From Mesostigma viride (Eukaryota > Streptophyta > Mesostigmatophyceae > Mesostigmatales > Mesostigmataceae), in contig RPFO01000065.1 of the NCBI GenBank assembly GCA_009746045.1, forward strand, positions 4,909,368 to 4,973,367: 64,000 nt of DNA. The letters are read 5' to 3'. Shown piece by piece: positions 53,231 to 64,000 of this stretch. Both the position numbers and the translations under genes were made by a program. Position 1 is the first letter of the stretch, and each line of letters begins with the position of its first letter. The notes under the pieces were generated by a model, which searched no databases, had not been told where the DNA came from, and saw only the letters and a program-made list of their open reading frames with translations.

Positions 53231-53949
53231 AACGACGTAAATCGTATCGGCTGCCTTTGGACTTAGCCGAATTTCGTCGTCGATGCGAGTGGTGATGGCC
53301 GTTTAGATCTTAGTTTTTAACCCGACGGGTTTCCTTATGATGCGTTCAAAATGGCAGCTGATGGCATGATTACTTAACATGTGGCGCGCGCAAAGAGCCT
53401 GTAGTCGTGCAGTTTACCCTCAATAATCAATCAATCTGAGTCTCGAGTCCACGTTGGAGTCCACTGACCCCCCCGACTAGAATTTCCGACCCCCAATGTT
53501 GCACGCAAGCTATGCCTGCCATGCTTTTTCTATTTCCTAACACCCACAGTTGGGGGATCATAGTCATTGACAATTTCTCCCCGTTGCTTTTTATGCTGCA
53601 TATCCAACTATATCTGAGTAAGAGGGGTCGAGCGGATGACGCCGACATGGTTTGCATATACCTTCATAGTGGCTTCAAATCGTCATATTCTTGAAGCGCG
53701 GTCAGTTCAGCCCACAGAACCTTACGTACGTCTTACCAAGGTACATGCACGGTGGGGACGCGGTCGGCCGGTCGGGGTTTGCCTGCTTTCTTTACCCAAC
53801 CAGGGACATGTTCGTGATTTTCTTGCAGCGCTGGAAGATCAGTCCCGGGAAGAACCGCCTGCGACCCCTGGACCGTTCCGTTCCAACGATACCTGTGACT
53901 CTTCAGCATCAACGGTACGAATAGCACGAACCCGCCCACGTGCTTGGCC

Positions 53950-55311
53950 GCCATACCCGTTCCTAGTCATGCCATGCTCCTTCCTAGTCATGCCATGGTC
54001 GTTCCGAGTCATGCCATGGTCGTTCCTAGTCATGTCACTCCCGTTCCTAGTCATGCCATTAATTAATTAATTAATTAAAATGATAGCTCCGTTGGGAGCA
54101 TATGTAACACATAGCCCTGAGAAAAGGGCATCTATGGGTTTGTAATACAATCAGGGCTACAACCTGCAGGTGGAGGATGTACAACTGTCACCTGCTCTGG
54201 GTGCACAAGGTGCACCTGCACCGCCATGATGGTTCATGCCTCCTTAACAAGCACAGGCACCCAGGGGGGGCTTGAGGAGAGGGCCTAGAAGGCCTGCATG
54301 ACATATGGGGTGGAGGGTATGTGGCTAGGCTATAGCTGGTGTACACATGGCATCTCAGCAGAGAGTAACTCCCTGCATAGGCATCGCATGGCTAAATTCT
54401 TAATGCATCATCCATGGGAGGTCCCATTGTAGGCTGGGCGCGGCTAAATACTGAAAGCATCATCCATGGGGGCCATTATGGGCGCACATGCGCGTGGGCC
54501 ACGTCATGCCATACCCGTTCCTAGTCATGCCATGGCCGTTCCTAGTCATGCCATGGTCGTTCCGAGTCATGCCATACCCGTTCCTAGTCATGCCATGCCC
54601 GTTCCTAGTCATGCCATACTCGTTACTAGTCATGCCATGCCCGTTCCTAGTCATGCCATACCCGTTCCTAGTCATGCCATACCCGTTCCTAGTCATGCCA
54701 TACCCGTTCCTAGTCATGCCATGCCCGTTCCTAGTCATGCCATGGCCGTTCCTAGTCATGCCATGCCCGTTCCTAGTCATGCCACACCCGTTCCTAGTCA
54801 TGCCATGCCCGTTCCTAGTCATGCCATACCCGTTCCTAGTCATGCCATACCCGTTCCTAGTCATGCCATACCCGTTCCTAGTCATGCTGTACACGCTCCT
54901 AGTCATGCCACACCCGTTCCTAGTCATGCCATACCCGTTCCTAGTCATGCCATGGTCGTTCCGAGTCATGCCATACCCGTTCCGAGTCATGACATACTCA
55001 TTCCTAGTCATGCCATACCCGTTCCTAGTCATGCTGTACCCGTTCCTAGTCATGCCATGGTCGTTCCGAGTCATGCCATACCCGTTCCGAGTCATGACAT
55101 ACTCATTCCTAGTCATGCCATACCCGTTCCTAGTCATGTTGTACACGTTCCTAGTCATGCCACACCCGTTCCTAGTCATGCCATGCCCGTTCCTAGTCAT
55201 GCCATGCTCTTTCCTAGTCATGCCATACCTGTTCCTACTTCCTAGTCATGCCATACCCGTTCCTAGTCATGCTGTACACGTTCCTAGTCATGCCATGCCC
55301 GTTCCTACTCA
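53950..55311. repeat. 21-bp minisatellite, ~45 copies, split by a retroelement 3' end
   Basis: The unit is GCCATACCCGTTCCTAGTCAT with variants. Five copies lie at 53950-54059 and about 39 at 54503-55311. Between them is a minus-strand ORF1-only 3' end (54060-54500) with a TTAA tail. The period is a multiple of three, so several frames are open for 250-290 codons (MTRNGYG per unit on the minus strand; FLVMPYP and VPSHAIP on the plus strand). I do not consider these real proteins. Mirror copy at 59126-60487. Confidence 0.9.
54060..54500 (-). mobile_element. 3'-end fragment of an ORF1-only element in the minisatellite
   Basis: (TTAA)n tail at 54060-54079, CTCCCAACGGAGCTATCATT on the minus strand, and a 3' UTR (TATGTGTTACATATGCTCCC...) to GGCCCACGCGCATGTGCGCC at ~54500. 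Array sequence (GTCATGCCAT) flanks both sides, consistent with target duplication inside the array. Mirror copy at 59937-60377. Confidence 0.75.
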
Positions 55312-55659
55312 TGTCATGGTTTTTACCTGTATGTCCTCTGCCCTTGGTGCCAGCGTTCTGTGAGCACCTCAATGTATGGTCTGTCGTGAGAACAATAATG
55401 GCAGTCTAGCCAACGTCGATACGTTCGAGTTGGGCTCATAGTTAGTTGGTTGTTGTCGACCCACACAATAGCTGTTGCTTGTGTTAATTGGGAAATGTGT
55501 TTTATTGCAGCTGAACATGTATCAAGCTTCATTGCAATCTAGCTGTCGCGAACGATTCCTCTAAATCATCTTTAGTGGTGATAGGTACCATTCGAGTGCC
55601 AACGGTGGAGACGTACAGGTTCTCACATAGAGGTGGGTTAACTCGTAACAGTGCTATCA

Positions 55660-56345
55660 ATTGCGTGCGATAAGAACGTGACTGCACCACGTGAACAAGA
55701 GACAATTATCAATATTATAATTAACAAACATCACGTGAGCATTATTAAGTTTACATCATTTGCAGGTTGTTGCTTAGCACGCTTATAGACCATGTACCCC
55801 CTCTCACGGACATTTAATTAATTAATTAATACCACGTGACTGCGTGAGCAGTATCCTCATGAAGGGAATGGATGACATGCGAAAGAAACTATCTAAGCAC
55901 GGGTAGCAGGATTGTGGGCCCCGCGGCCGGTGGCACTGTGCCGACCGTAGCGGGTTACCCGAGGTGCCCCTACCGGACATTAATTAATTAATTAATAGAC
56001 ACGTGACTGCGTCACGTGAGCATAAGTCCTCAGTGGGAGGGGAACATGGGATGGAATGGATGGTATAAGCTATCTAGGTCCTAGTTACAGGGGTGTGGGC
56101 ACCGCGGCCCGAATCGCTATGAATGCCATACTTGGTCACACGCGGAGCCCCCACAGACTTGGGGGTGGTCTCCTTCATCACTACTTGCCATCTATCCTTG
56201 CGCACCATCTGCCTTAATATTACAGACTACCGGACATGTGTTACGTGATCTCCCAACGGAGTAACGCTTCAATTCAATGCAACTAATACGTTAGACAGTA
56301 TAATATTATCGTGACATGCATCACGTGAGCATAATGAATGCAATA
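55660..56345. repeat. Repeated CACGTG-containing modules with TTAATTAA arrays
   Basis: Modules share ACCGGACAT, a TTAATTAATTAAT block and CACGTGACTGCGTCACGTGAGCAT-like sequence, near 55680-55735, 55800-55850, 55975-56020 and 56235-56335. Several contain TCACGTGA or CCACGTG palindromes. Origin unknown; perhaps nested short non-autonomous elements. The ~140-bp dispersed repeat (inverted) is at 56072-56206. Mirror copy in the right arm at 58092-58777. Confidence 0.5.
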
Positions 56346-56786
56346 TCAAAGCGACTACCGGCGCAGGCCAGAAATCTGGAGAATATGTCAATATCAACAA
56401 GTACTAGGAGCATAGAGTGTACGCATTATGACTGTCCTGGTTAGCCTTGTACTCAGACCCTACGTGGATCATGCCACGACAAATGAGGGTCGTACACACA
56501 ACTCTTGGTTTAGCTCCGAGACCATGCAGTCATTGGCAAACTTTGGAATTACCTCTTTCTCGATACTGTGCCAAAATTCCAAAACAAAAGAGGTGGTATG
56601 GACACCTGTAAAGAGCCGGTATGGACACCCACAGCTCTGCACACATCTTGATTATCCAAGCAATTAGTGTACAAGTGTTTCGCCTCCGTGGCTTACCATT
56701 ATGCATCATCAGCACAACAAGTTTTAACAGTGATTGCAAACCACGGTTTTTTATGTGTCATGCAAGGTCTACCAAAAGGCGGTGTC

Positions 56787-57650
56787 GTTCTCCATCGTCC
56801 AGCTGAGGAGAAGGCCACAACGCATATTCTTCACCTTCATTTGCCACTGAAGCTGGGCAAAATGGTACAGTCGCATCTTCTCCAGGGGATGCGCGTCCTT
56901 CCACACAATAGTGCATTGCCTGTGAAGCGACAACAAGTCAACAGAGCGACAACAAGAACATGTACAGAAAAGTTACACCTATGTCTGGCGTAATTCATCG
57001 ATGCACAACAAAAAGCCCCTTGGGCACACGACATAGAAAGCGAGTTAGCCAACTGAAACTAAGTGTGTGATAAATATCTTGTCAACTTTGTATAATATAT
57101 AGATAAATACTTATACTTCTTGAACGTAGCGGTGTATGTAGCTTCTAAAAGGGAGGGAGGGGGGGTGGGAGGGGGTGAGGGAGGGGGAATGTCAAGCAAA
57201 CCTGAGGTACTTGGAACTGCAAGGTTACTTGCGAAATTCGGCCGAACGAGGCGAAGCAGGCAGCATGTTGGGCAAGGCGGCAAGGCCTTGTGTAGCAAGC
57301 GGCGGGTGAAGTGAGTAATGGGCTGCTGGCAACCGGTGTTGCGGCGGTAAACAGGAGGCATAGCTTGGATGGCGGGAATGGGCATTGAGAATATGCTCTA
57401 GTTGGTTGGGGCAACAAGCATGACTTGGTATGGCCTATTGACCAAATGTGATACTATTCCCCCTGATGAGGGCGGCGAACACGTGCTACCCGGGCCATGT
57501 TGGGGGGGCTAAGCCAACAGGCAAAACTAGTTGGCGAGAAAATCAGATATTGTAATGAACCTTTGATTGTTTCATGAAAAGGTTGAGGAAGGTTTAAGGT
57601 TTAGATGCATTTCGGGTGACACATGCATTTGGGCCTAAAAATGCAATGGT
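56787..57650. other. Palindrome spacer (864 bp)
   Basis: Single-copy sequence between the arms. A G-rich purine microsatellite (GGGAGGGAGGGGGGGTGGGA) lies at 57150-57188. No convincing gene. Confidence 0.7.
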
Positions 57651-60600
57651 GACACCGCCTTTTGGTAGACCTTGCATGACACATAAAAAACCGTGGTTTG
57701 CAATCACTGTTAAAACTTGTTGTGCTGATGATGCATAATGGTAAGCCACGGAGGCGAAACACTTGTACACTAATTGCTTGGATAATCAAGATGTGTGCAG
57801 AGCTGTGGGTGTCCATACCGGCTCTTTACAGGTGTCCATACCACCTCTTTTGTTTTGGAATTTTGGCACAGTATCGAGAAAGAGGTAATTCCAAAGTTTG
57901 CCAATGACTGCATGGTCTCGGAGCTAAACCAAGAGTTGTGTGTACGACCCTCATTTGTCGTGGCATGATCCACGTAGGGTCTGAGTACAAGGCTAACCAG
58001 GACAGTCATAATGCGTACACTCTATGCTCCTAGTACTTGTTGATATTGACATATTCTCCAGATTTCTGGCCTGCGCCGGTAGTCGCTTTGATATTGCATT
58101 CATTATGCTCACGTGATGCATGTCACGATAATATTATACTGTCTAACGTATTAGTTGCATTGAATTGAAGCGTTACTCCGTTGGGAGATCACGTAACACA
58201 TGTCCGGTAGTCTGTAATATTAAGGCAGATGGTGCGCAAGGATAGATGGCAAGTAGTGATGAAGGAGACCACCCCCAAGTCTGTGGGGGCTCCGCGTGTG
58301 ACCAAGTATGGCATTCATAGCGATTCGGGCCGCGGTGCCCACACCCCTGTAACTAGGACCTAGATAGCTTATACCATCCATTCCATCCCATGTTCCCCTC
58401 CCACTGAGGACTTATGCTCACGTGACGCAGTCACGTGTCTATTAATTAATTAATTAATGTCCGGTAGGGGCACCTCGGGTAACCCGCTACGGTCGGCACA
58501 GTGCCACCGGCCGCGGGGCCCACAATCCTGCTACCCGTGCTTAGATAGTTTCTTTCGCATGTCATCCATTCCCTTCATGAGGATACTGCTCACGCAGTCA
58601 CGTGGTATTAATTAATTAATTAAATGTCCGTGAGAGGGGGTACATGGTCTATAAGCGTGCTAAGCAACAACCTGCAAATGATGTAAACTTAATAATGCTC
58701 ACGTGATGTTTGTTAATTATAATATTGATAATTGTCTCTTGTTCACGTGGTGCAGTCACGTTCTTATCGCACGCAATTGATAGCACTGTTACGAGTTAAC
58801 CCACCTCTATGTGAGAACCTGTACGTCTCCACCGTTGGCACTCGAATGGTACCTATCACCACTAAAGATGATTTAGAGGAATCGTTCGCGACAGCTAGAT
58901 TGCAATGAAGCTTGATACATGTTCAGCTGCAATAAAACACATTTCCCAATTAACACAAGCAACAGCTATTGTGTGGGTCGACAACAACCAACTAACTATG
59001 AGCCCAACTCGAACGTATCGACGTTGGCTAGACTGCCATTATTGTTCTCACGACAGACCATACATTGAGGTGCTCACAGAACGCTGGCACCAAGGGCAGA
59101 GGACATACAGGTAAAAACCATGACATGAGTAGGAACGGGCATGGCATGACTAGGAACGTGTACAGCATGACTAGGAACGGGTATGGCATGACTAGGAAGT
59201 AGGAACAGGTATGGCATGACTAGGAAAGAGCATGGCATGACTAGGAACGGGCATGGCATGACTAGGAACGGGTGTGGCATGACTAGGAACGTGTACAACA
59301 TGACTAGGAACGGGTATGGCATGACTAGGAATGAGTATGTCATGACTCGGAACGGGTATGGCATGACTCGGAACGACCATGGCATGACTAGGAACGGGTA
59401 CAGCATGACTAGGAACGGGTATGGCATGACTAGGAATGAGTATGTCATGACTCGGAACGGGTATGGCATGACTCGGAACGACCATGGCATGACTAGGAAC
59501 GGGTATGGCATGACTAGGAACGGGTGTGGCATGACTAGGAGCGTGTACAGCATGACTAGGAACGGGTATGGCATGACTAGGAACGGGTATGGCATGACTA
59601 GGAACGGGTATGGCATGACTAGGAACGGGCATGGCATGACTAGGAACGGGTGTGGCATGACTAGGAACGGGCATGGCATGACTAGGAACGGCCATGGCAT
59701 GACTAGGAACGGGCATGGCATGACTAGGAACGGGTATGGCATGACTAGGAACGGGTATGGCATGACTAGGAACGGGTATGGCATGACTAGGAACGGGCAT
59801 GGCATGACTAGTAACGAGTATGGCATGACTAGGAACGGGCATGGCATGACTAGGAACGGGTATGGCATGACTCGGAACGACCATGGCATGACTAGGAACG
59901 GCCATGGCATGACTAGGAACGGGTATGGCATGACGTGGCCCACGCGCATGTGCGCCCATAATGGCCCCCATGGATGATGCTTTCAGTATTTAGCCGCGCC
60001 CAGCCTACAATGGGACCTCCCATGGATGATGCATTAAGAATTTAGCCATGCGATGCCTATGCAGGGAGTTACTCTCTGCTGAGATGCCATGTGTACACCA
60101 GCTATAGCCTAGCCACATACCCTCCACCCCATATGTCATGCAGGCCTTCTAGGCCCTCTCCTCAAGCCCCCCCTGGGTGCCTGTGCTTGTTAAGGAGGCA
60201 TGAACCATCATGGCGGTGCAGGTGCACCTTGTGCACCCAGAGCAGGTGACAGTTGTACATCCTCCACCTGCAGGTTGTAGCCCTGATTGTATTACAAACC
60301 CATAGATGCCCTTTTCTCAGGGCTATGTGTTACATATGCTCCCAACGGAGCTATCATTTTAATTAATTAATTAATTAATGGCATGACTAGGAACGGGAGT
60401 GACATGACTAGGAACGACCATGGCATGACTCGGAACGACCATGGCATGACTAGGAAGGAGCATGGCATGACTAGGAACGGGTATGGCGGCCAAGCACGTG
60501 GGCGGGTTCGTGCTATTCGTACCGTTGATGCTGAAGAGTCACAGGTATCGTTGGAACGGAACGGTCCAGGGGTCGCAGGCGGTTCTTCCCGGGACTGATC

Positions 60601-61391
60601 TTCCAGCGCTGCAAGAAAATCACGAACATGTCCCTGGTTGGGTAAAGAAAGCAGGCAAACCCCGACCGGCCGACCGCGTCCCCACCGTGCATGTACCTTG
60701 GTAAGACGTACGTAAGGTTCTGTGGGCTGAACTGACCGCGCTTCAAGAATATGACGATTTGAAGCCACTATGAAGGTATATGCAAACCATGTCGGCGTCA
60801 TCCGCTCGACCCCTCTTACTCAGATATAGTTGGATATGCAGCATAAAAAGCAACGGGGAGAAATTGTCAATGACTATGATCCCCCAACTGTGGGTGTTAG
60901 GAAATAGAAAAAGCATGGCAGGCATAGCTTGCGTGCAACATTGGGGGTCGGAAATTCTAGTCGGGGGGTCAGTGGACTCCAACGTGGACTCGAGACTCAG
61001 ATTGATTGATTATTGAGGGTAAACTGCACGACTACAGGCTCTTTGCGCGCGCCACATGTTAAGTAATCATGCCATCAGCTGCCATTTTGAACGCATCATA
61101 AGGAAACCCGTCGGGTTAAAAACTAAGATCTAAACGGCCATCACCACTCGCATCGACGACGAAATTCGGCTAAGTCCAAAGGCAGCCGATACGATTTACG
61201 TCGTTTGCAGTTTTACGCGCCAGCCTTGCGCACGCTGCCGCGCCGCGCCCAGCCACGATGCACTCCCAGCCTTGCGCACTCCCAGCCTCGCGCACTCCCC
61301 AGCCTTGCGCACGCCAGCCTTGCGCACGCTGCGCCGCGCCCAGCCTTGTGCATCGTCTGAAGAAATCAGTGTCTGATGTTTACAAAAACTC
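57651..61391 (-). repeat. Right arm of large inverted repeat
   Basis: Reverse complement of 53045-56786 with no visible divergence beyond a one-base homopolymer difference. It holds mirror copies of the ~140-bp repeat (58231-58365), CACGTG modules, minisatellite (59126-60487) and GC-rich repeat (61206-61351). Confidence 0.95.
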
Positions 61392-61944
61392 TTTATTTTC
61401 ATTCACGTCGGTCCCGTTTGACCATGGTACCCCCCCAACTTTGATTGAGTATATCTCCCTGGCCAGTTGTCCAAAGTACGGTCTGAATAGTGCCAGGCAT
61501 AGCTTACGTCTAGATCTTTCGATCCCCCCAGGTTTGACCGTTGAATTATTTTTGGCGCGGCGCCTGGTTCTGCCACAAACTCAGTCCGTTAGAGTGGCGC
61601 GAGTTCAACTGGCGCCACGAAAACGGACTCAGTACAAATTAAGGGTTAGGCCACCCGTATGATAGGGAAACCACACTGCAGCACAAGGCTGGCCCCCTCC
61701 GGCCATGCCCTTGTACCCGCACCTCCTACATGGCTATCAGCCGCATGAAAATAAAGAGCACCACAGGACGCTGAGGTGCAACAGCGCCACGACAATGGTG
61801 GCTATGGGGGTACTATGTCCCAGCTTTGGGTCACCCACAAGCCAGTTAAACCAATTCCCCCCTAACTTGCCACACAAGGACAAGTTATTTTATAGCCAAA
61901 CCCGATGAGAAAGAAGAATAAAACCGGAAGCCGGCGAGACCAAG
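61392..61944 (-). other. 3' flank of the DIRS-like element
   Basis: Downstream (minus-strand sense) of the recombinase stop. No ORF. It contains the ~72-bp block shared with 51104-51175. A short block GTACTATGTCCCA ... CCAATTCC (61810-61857) also occurs at 11829-11874 beside the E2 ORF. The terminal repeats of the element are not resolved. Confidence 0.4.
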
Positions 61945-64000
61945 TCACAGCCGCCCAGCAAAGTGCTGTCGCCAATGCACGGGGTCCCAGCGAGCAACCA
62001 GCCCCCACAAAGAGGCGGGAATAGACTGGTTCAACAACGCGCGGTGGAGCCCGACGTAGTGGGCAACGGACCGGGCAGAGCGCCAACGGCCCCGAAGCTG
62101 GATTTCCCCCGCCGAAACACCCCGCACGGCATCATGCGTGGCCCCGCCATGCCGCAGGCTATGGAAAGTGAACATGCCTGCGATACCCATGATGTGTGCC
62201 AGCACGGCGTCCCACTCACGGAGCGCTGCTGTATAGCCGAGCCCGCCAAAGACAAGTGCAGCTGCCGCCCGCCCCGCAACCAAGCGCCCAAGCAACCCCA
62301 AAGAAATATCCTCGCGCACAATGACATGCTGAGTAGACCCTTGCGCGGTCTTGGGGTCGCGGAGCAGAAGGGCCCCGTGACCAAGGTCAGAGGGGCCGAG
62401 CCGTGGGTCCCCAGGTAGCGCCACATCACCGACACGCAGCCCCAGAGCCTCACTAATGCGCAAATACTGCTGGAAGGAGATGATAAGCAAGGCCCCCAAC
62501 CGTGCATGGCCCCGGGACAGAAGCAAAACGGCAGTAAAATAACAAAGGCTCCACGGCATGGGGGGCGGGCTGACGGGCGGTACCAAGCGACCCCACCCAG
62601 CAAGCATCCGATCGGCCCGCTTCCATTGGCCAACAATGTCAGGATAATACAACTGGAGACCCGACTTGGCGTGTTGACACAGGGTGCGGCCCCGGCCATC
62701 ACAACTGTTGTACACCGCGGAGATCCACTCGCAGAAAAGGGTCTCCGCGTCTGCCAGGTCAACATAGCCAGACGGGGCCCAGGCAATGTAGGTCAGCACC
62801 GCGTGCTTGTAGCGGGGAAGGGTAGACACCGGGTTAACCGCCGCCTCCAGCAGCCGCATTTCCCCTGCCGTACGTGGGCGGCCGCCAGATGGGCCCGGGT
62901 TGGGGTGGACATCCCCGCAGCGAGTAAGGTCGGGAACCCATCCTTGCCGCCGACTAGCGCTATCGGCCGGGTTGTAGTGCGTAGAGACCCACACCCAATG
63001 CGACTGCGTGTCAGCTGCCAAGGACAGGGCACAGTAACGGCGGACCAACTGGTTAAGCCGGTAAGAGGAGGACCGCCCGCGGACAAACGCCCCTAGCACA
63101 GCACTTGAGTCAACCAGGCGAACGCAACGGGTCCCACGCACGGCACGGGAACGGCACGACCATTCCAGACCCTGGGTGGCCGCGATCGCCTCCTTCACGT
63201 TGATATGCTTGGCCTTGCCCCGCCAGCGGTAGGACACCGCCGTCCGCCAACGCCCCACGGCCAGCAAGCGGTAGTCTGCCTCCTCCAGCCGCTCCACGCG
63301 CCAATCAACATCCGTGGGGAGGGCCGTTGTCTTCCACCCACGAGCCTCCCGACAGGCTGCAAGGCGCGCACACGTAGCGGAAGGCAGGTCCTGGTACACC
63401 ACACCCGCCCCCGAGCTACTCGCATCTGTCGCAACCACCTGCTGGGAGAGGGGGCGAGCCCGCATGGCCCGCATGAAAGGTGCCAGACACACCGCGGCCT
63501 CCAACTCGGCCCGAACTTGCCGGGGCAACACCCACCGGCGCCGCAGGGAGGACTGCTCCATGAGGGCAATCAGCCGGTAAGTCTCTGACCACACCGATAG
63601 CAGAGGGCGGCAAAGGAGCTGCATCCACACCCACTTGCCAACAACAGAGCTCAGCTCGCGGTAAAAGACAAACCCACGCGCCAGAATCCGCTCCGTGTCG
63701 GCGATGACCTTGGATACACGCTCCGGCACAGGCGTGACGGTCCCGTCCCGCTGGTGTATCACCCCAACCGCGTGCACACTCTTTTGATCCGCGGTCGCCC
63801 GAACCACTTTGCTGACCTTCTGCCGCAAGCCGGCCGCCTCATAGGCGGCTGCAACACGGTCCAACTGCTCGTTGACCCCGGCCACCGTCGTACAGTGGGT
63901 GAAGTGGAGGTCATCTAGGGTAACCGCGTGCATCCCCTCCGCATCCTGGAACGGCTCAGCCCAGGCCGGGGACGCAGCAGGGGCATCAGGGTTGACCTCA
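61945..64000 (-). CDS. DIRS-like pol: RT end, RNase H, tyrosine recombinase (runs off the window)
   Basis: The frame is open to the window edge; residues are numbered from the Met at 63933 (662 aa). The end of RT is at 5-40 (TLDDLHFTH in the YxDD position, then GLRQKVSKVV). RNase H: VVATDASSSGAGVVY (D170), HINVKEAIAATQG (E248), VRLVDSSAVLGAF (D275), HYNPADSASRR. A 2A-like CGDVHPNPGP is at 339-348. Tyrosine recombinase: R492 (YLRISEAL), H591-x-x-R594 (HSLRHGGAT), W617 (GRWRS), Y626 (HYVGL). Order and motifs indicate a DIRS/Ngaro-type YR retrotransposon, which integrates by recombinase rather than integrase. RT and RNase H share one frame with the recombinase. No breaks seen. Confidence 0.85.
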   Translation of the reverse strand, partial: EVNPDAPAASPAWAEPFQDAEGMHAVTLDDLHFTHCTTVAGVNEQLDRVAAAYEAAGLRQKVSKVVRATADQKSVHAVGVIHQRDGTVTPVPERVSKVIADTERILARGFVFYRELSSVVGKWVWMQLLCRPLLSVWSETYRLIALMEQSSLRRRWVLPRQVRAELEAAVCLAPFMRAMRARPLSQQVVATDASSSGAGVVYQDLPSATCARLAACREARGWKTTALPTDVDWRVERLEEADYRLLAVGRWRTAVSYRWRGKAKHINVKEAIAATQGLEWSCRSRAVRGTRCVRLVDSSAVLGAFVRGRSSSYRLNQLVRRYCALSLAADTQSHWVWVSTHYNPADSASRRQGWVPDLTRCGDVHPNPGPSGGRPRTAGEMRLLEAAVNPVSTLPRYKHAVLTYIAWAPSGYVDLADAETLFCEWISAVYNSCDGRGRTLCQHAKSGLQLYYPDIVGQWKRADRMLAGWGRLVPPVSPPPMPWSLCYFTAVLLLSRGHARLGALLIISFQQYLRISEALGLRVGDVALPGDPRLGPSDLGHGALLLRDPKTAQGSTQHVIVREDISLGLLGRLVAGRAAAALVFGGLGYTAALREWDAVLAHIMGIAGMFTFHSLRHGGATHDAVRGVSAGEIQLRGRWRSARSVAHYVGLHRALLNQSIPASLWGLVARWDPVHWRQHFAGRL

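Larger units (their letters stand above)
53045..56786 (+). repeat. Left arm of large inverted repeat
   Basis: Pairs with 57651-61391; paired coordinates sum to 114437 (114436 outside a one-base C-run difference near 53467/60965). The arms look essentially identical, including the minisatellite, TTAA tails and retroelement fragment. No intact gene inside. A T-rich flank precedes it. Confidence 0.95.

Noticed and set aside
54460-55363. Long ORFs of 253-291 codons (and mirror copies at 59074-59977)
   Set aside because: They are translations of a 21-bp minisatellite whose unit is a multiple of three; every frame without a stop in the unit stays open. No domain and no start context.
53045-61391. 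A TIR transposon bounded by the palindrome arms
   Set aside because: Arms of 3.7 kb with no transposase, no target duplication and no element-like termini; inverted duplication or assembly fold-back fits better.

Overview
The window is nuclear DNA of a eukaryote, most likely an alga. Evidence: spliceosomal GT-AG introns, a LOV/PAS-type sensor gene, a chromodomain Ty3/Gypsy element, LINEs with apurinic endonuclease and YADD reverse transcriptase, and a tyrosine-recombinase (DIRS-like) element. The species is not identified. All calls were made by eye from the sequence and its translations; no searches were run.

Layout. 1-6358: an unrecognised multi-exon locus, frame-broken in several places, with GC-rich repeats inside its introns and a 72-bp coding repeat. 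6900-14000: a LINE ORF1-only copy with a long (AATTC)n tail, a LINE-B reverse transcriptase relic, and the 3' end of an LTR element (here E2). The E2 LTR was split by a 1.7-kb terminal-inverted-repeat (TIR) transposon. 14815-17931: the one intact host-like gene, a two-exon LOV/PAS-like protein. 18945-36661: a dense nest of retroelements. It includes an ORF1-only element, a LINE-B copy split by a 3.9-kb TIR element, a nearly complete but broken LINE-A (26985-32790, minus strand), and several 3'-end fragments. 36662-46752: a young Ty3/Gypsy chromovirus (E1) with 571-bp LTRs that differ at about 3 sites and a 5-bp target duplication; it interrupts another ORF1-only element. 46758-50716: more ORF1 and LINE-A fragments. 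53045-61391: a nearly perfect inverted repeat with 3.74-kb arms and an 864-bp spacer. 61392-64000: the 3' part of a DIRS-like element that runs off the window.

Most interesting points. (1) E1 and E2 both carry, between pol (or its expected place) and the 3' LTR, an ORF ending in the same unassigned domain, with well-conserved residue spacing. (2) E1 appears to join Gag, PR-RT-RNase H and integrase by two -1 shifts at near-identical G-run motifs, and has an upstream ORF resembling an RNase H1 N-terminal hybrid-binding domain. (3) Several LINE-like elements carry only ORF1, share 5' UTR sequence with LINE-A, and share a short 3' hairpin followed by different simple-repeat tails; they look like HAL1-style parasites. 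(4) The DIRS-like element has a 2A-like NPGP motif exactly between RNase H and recombinase. (5) The LOV-position cysteine codon of the sensor gene is created by splicing.

Caution: frame breaks are common and several sit in G homopolymers, so some may be assembly indels. The palindrome could also be a fold-back assembly artefact.
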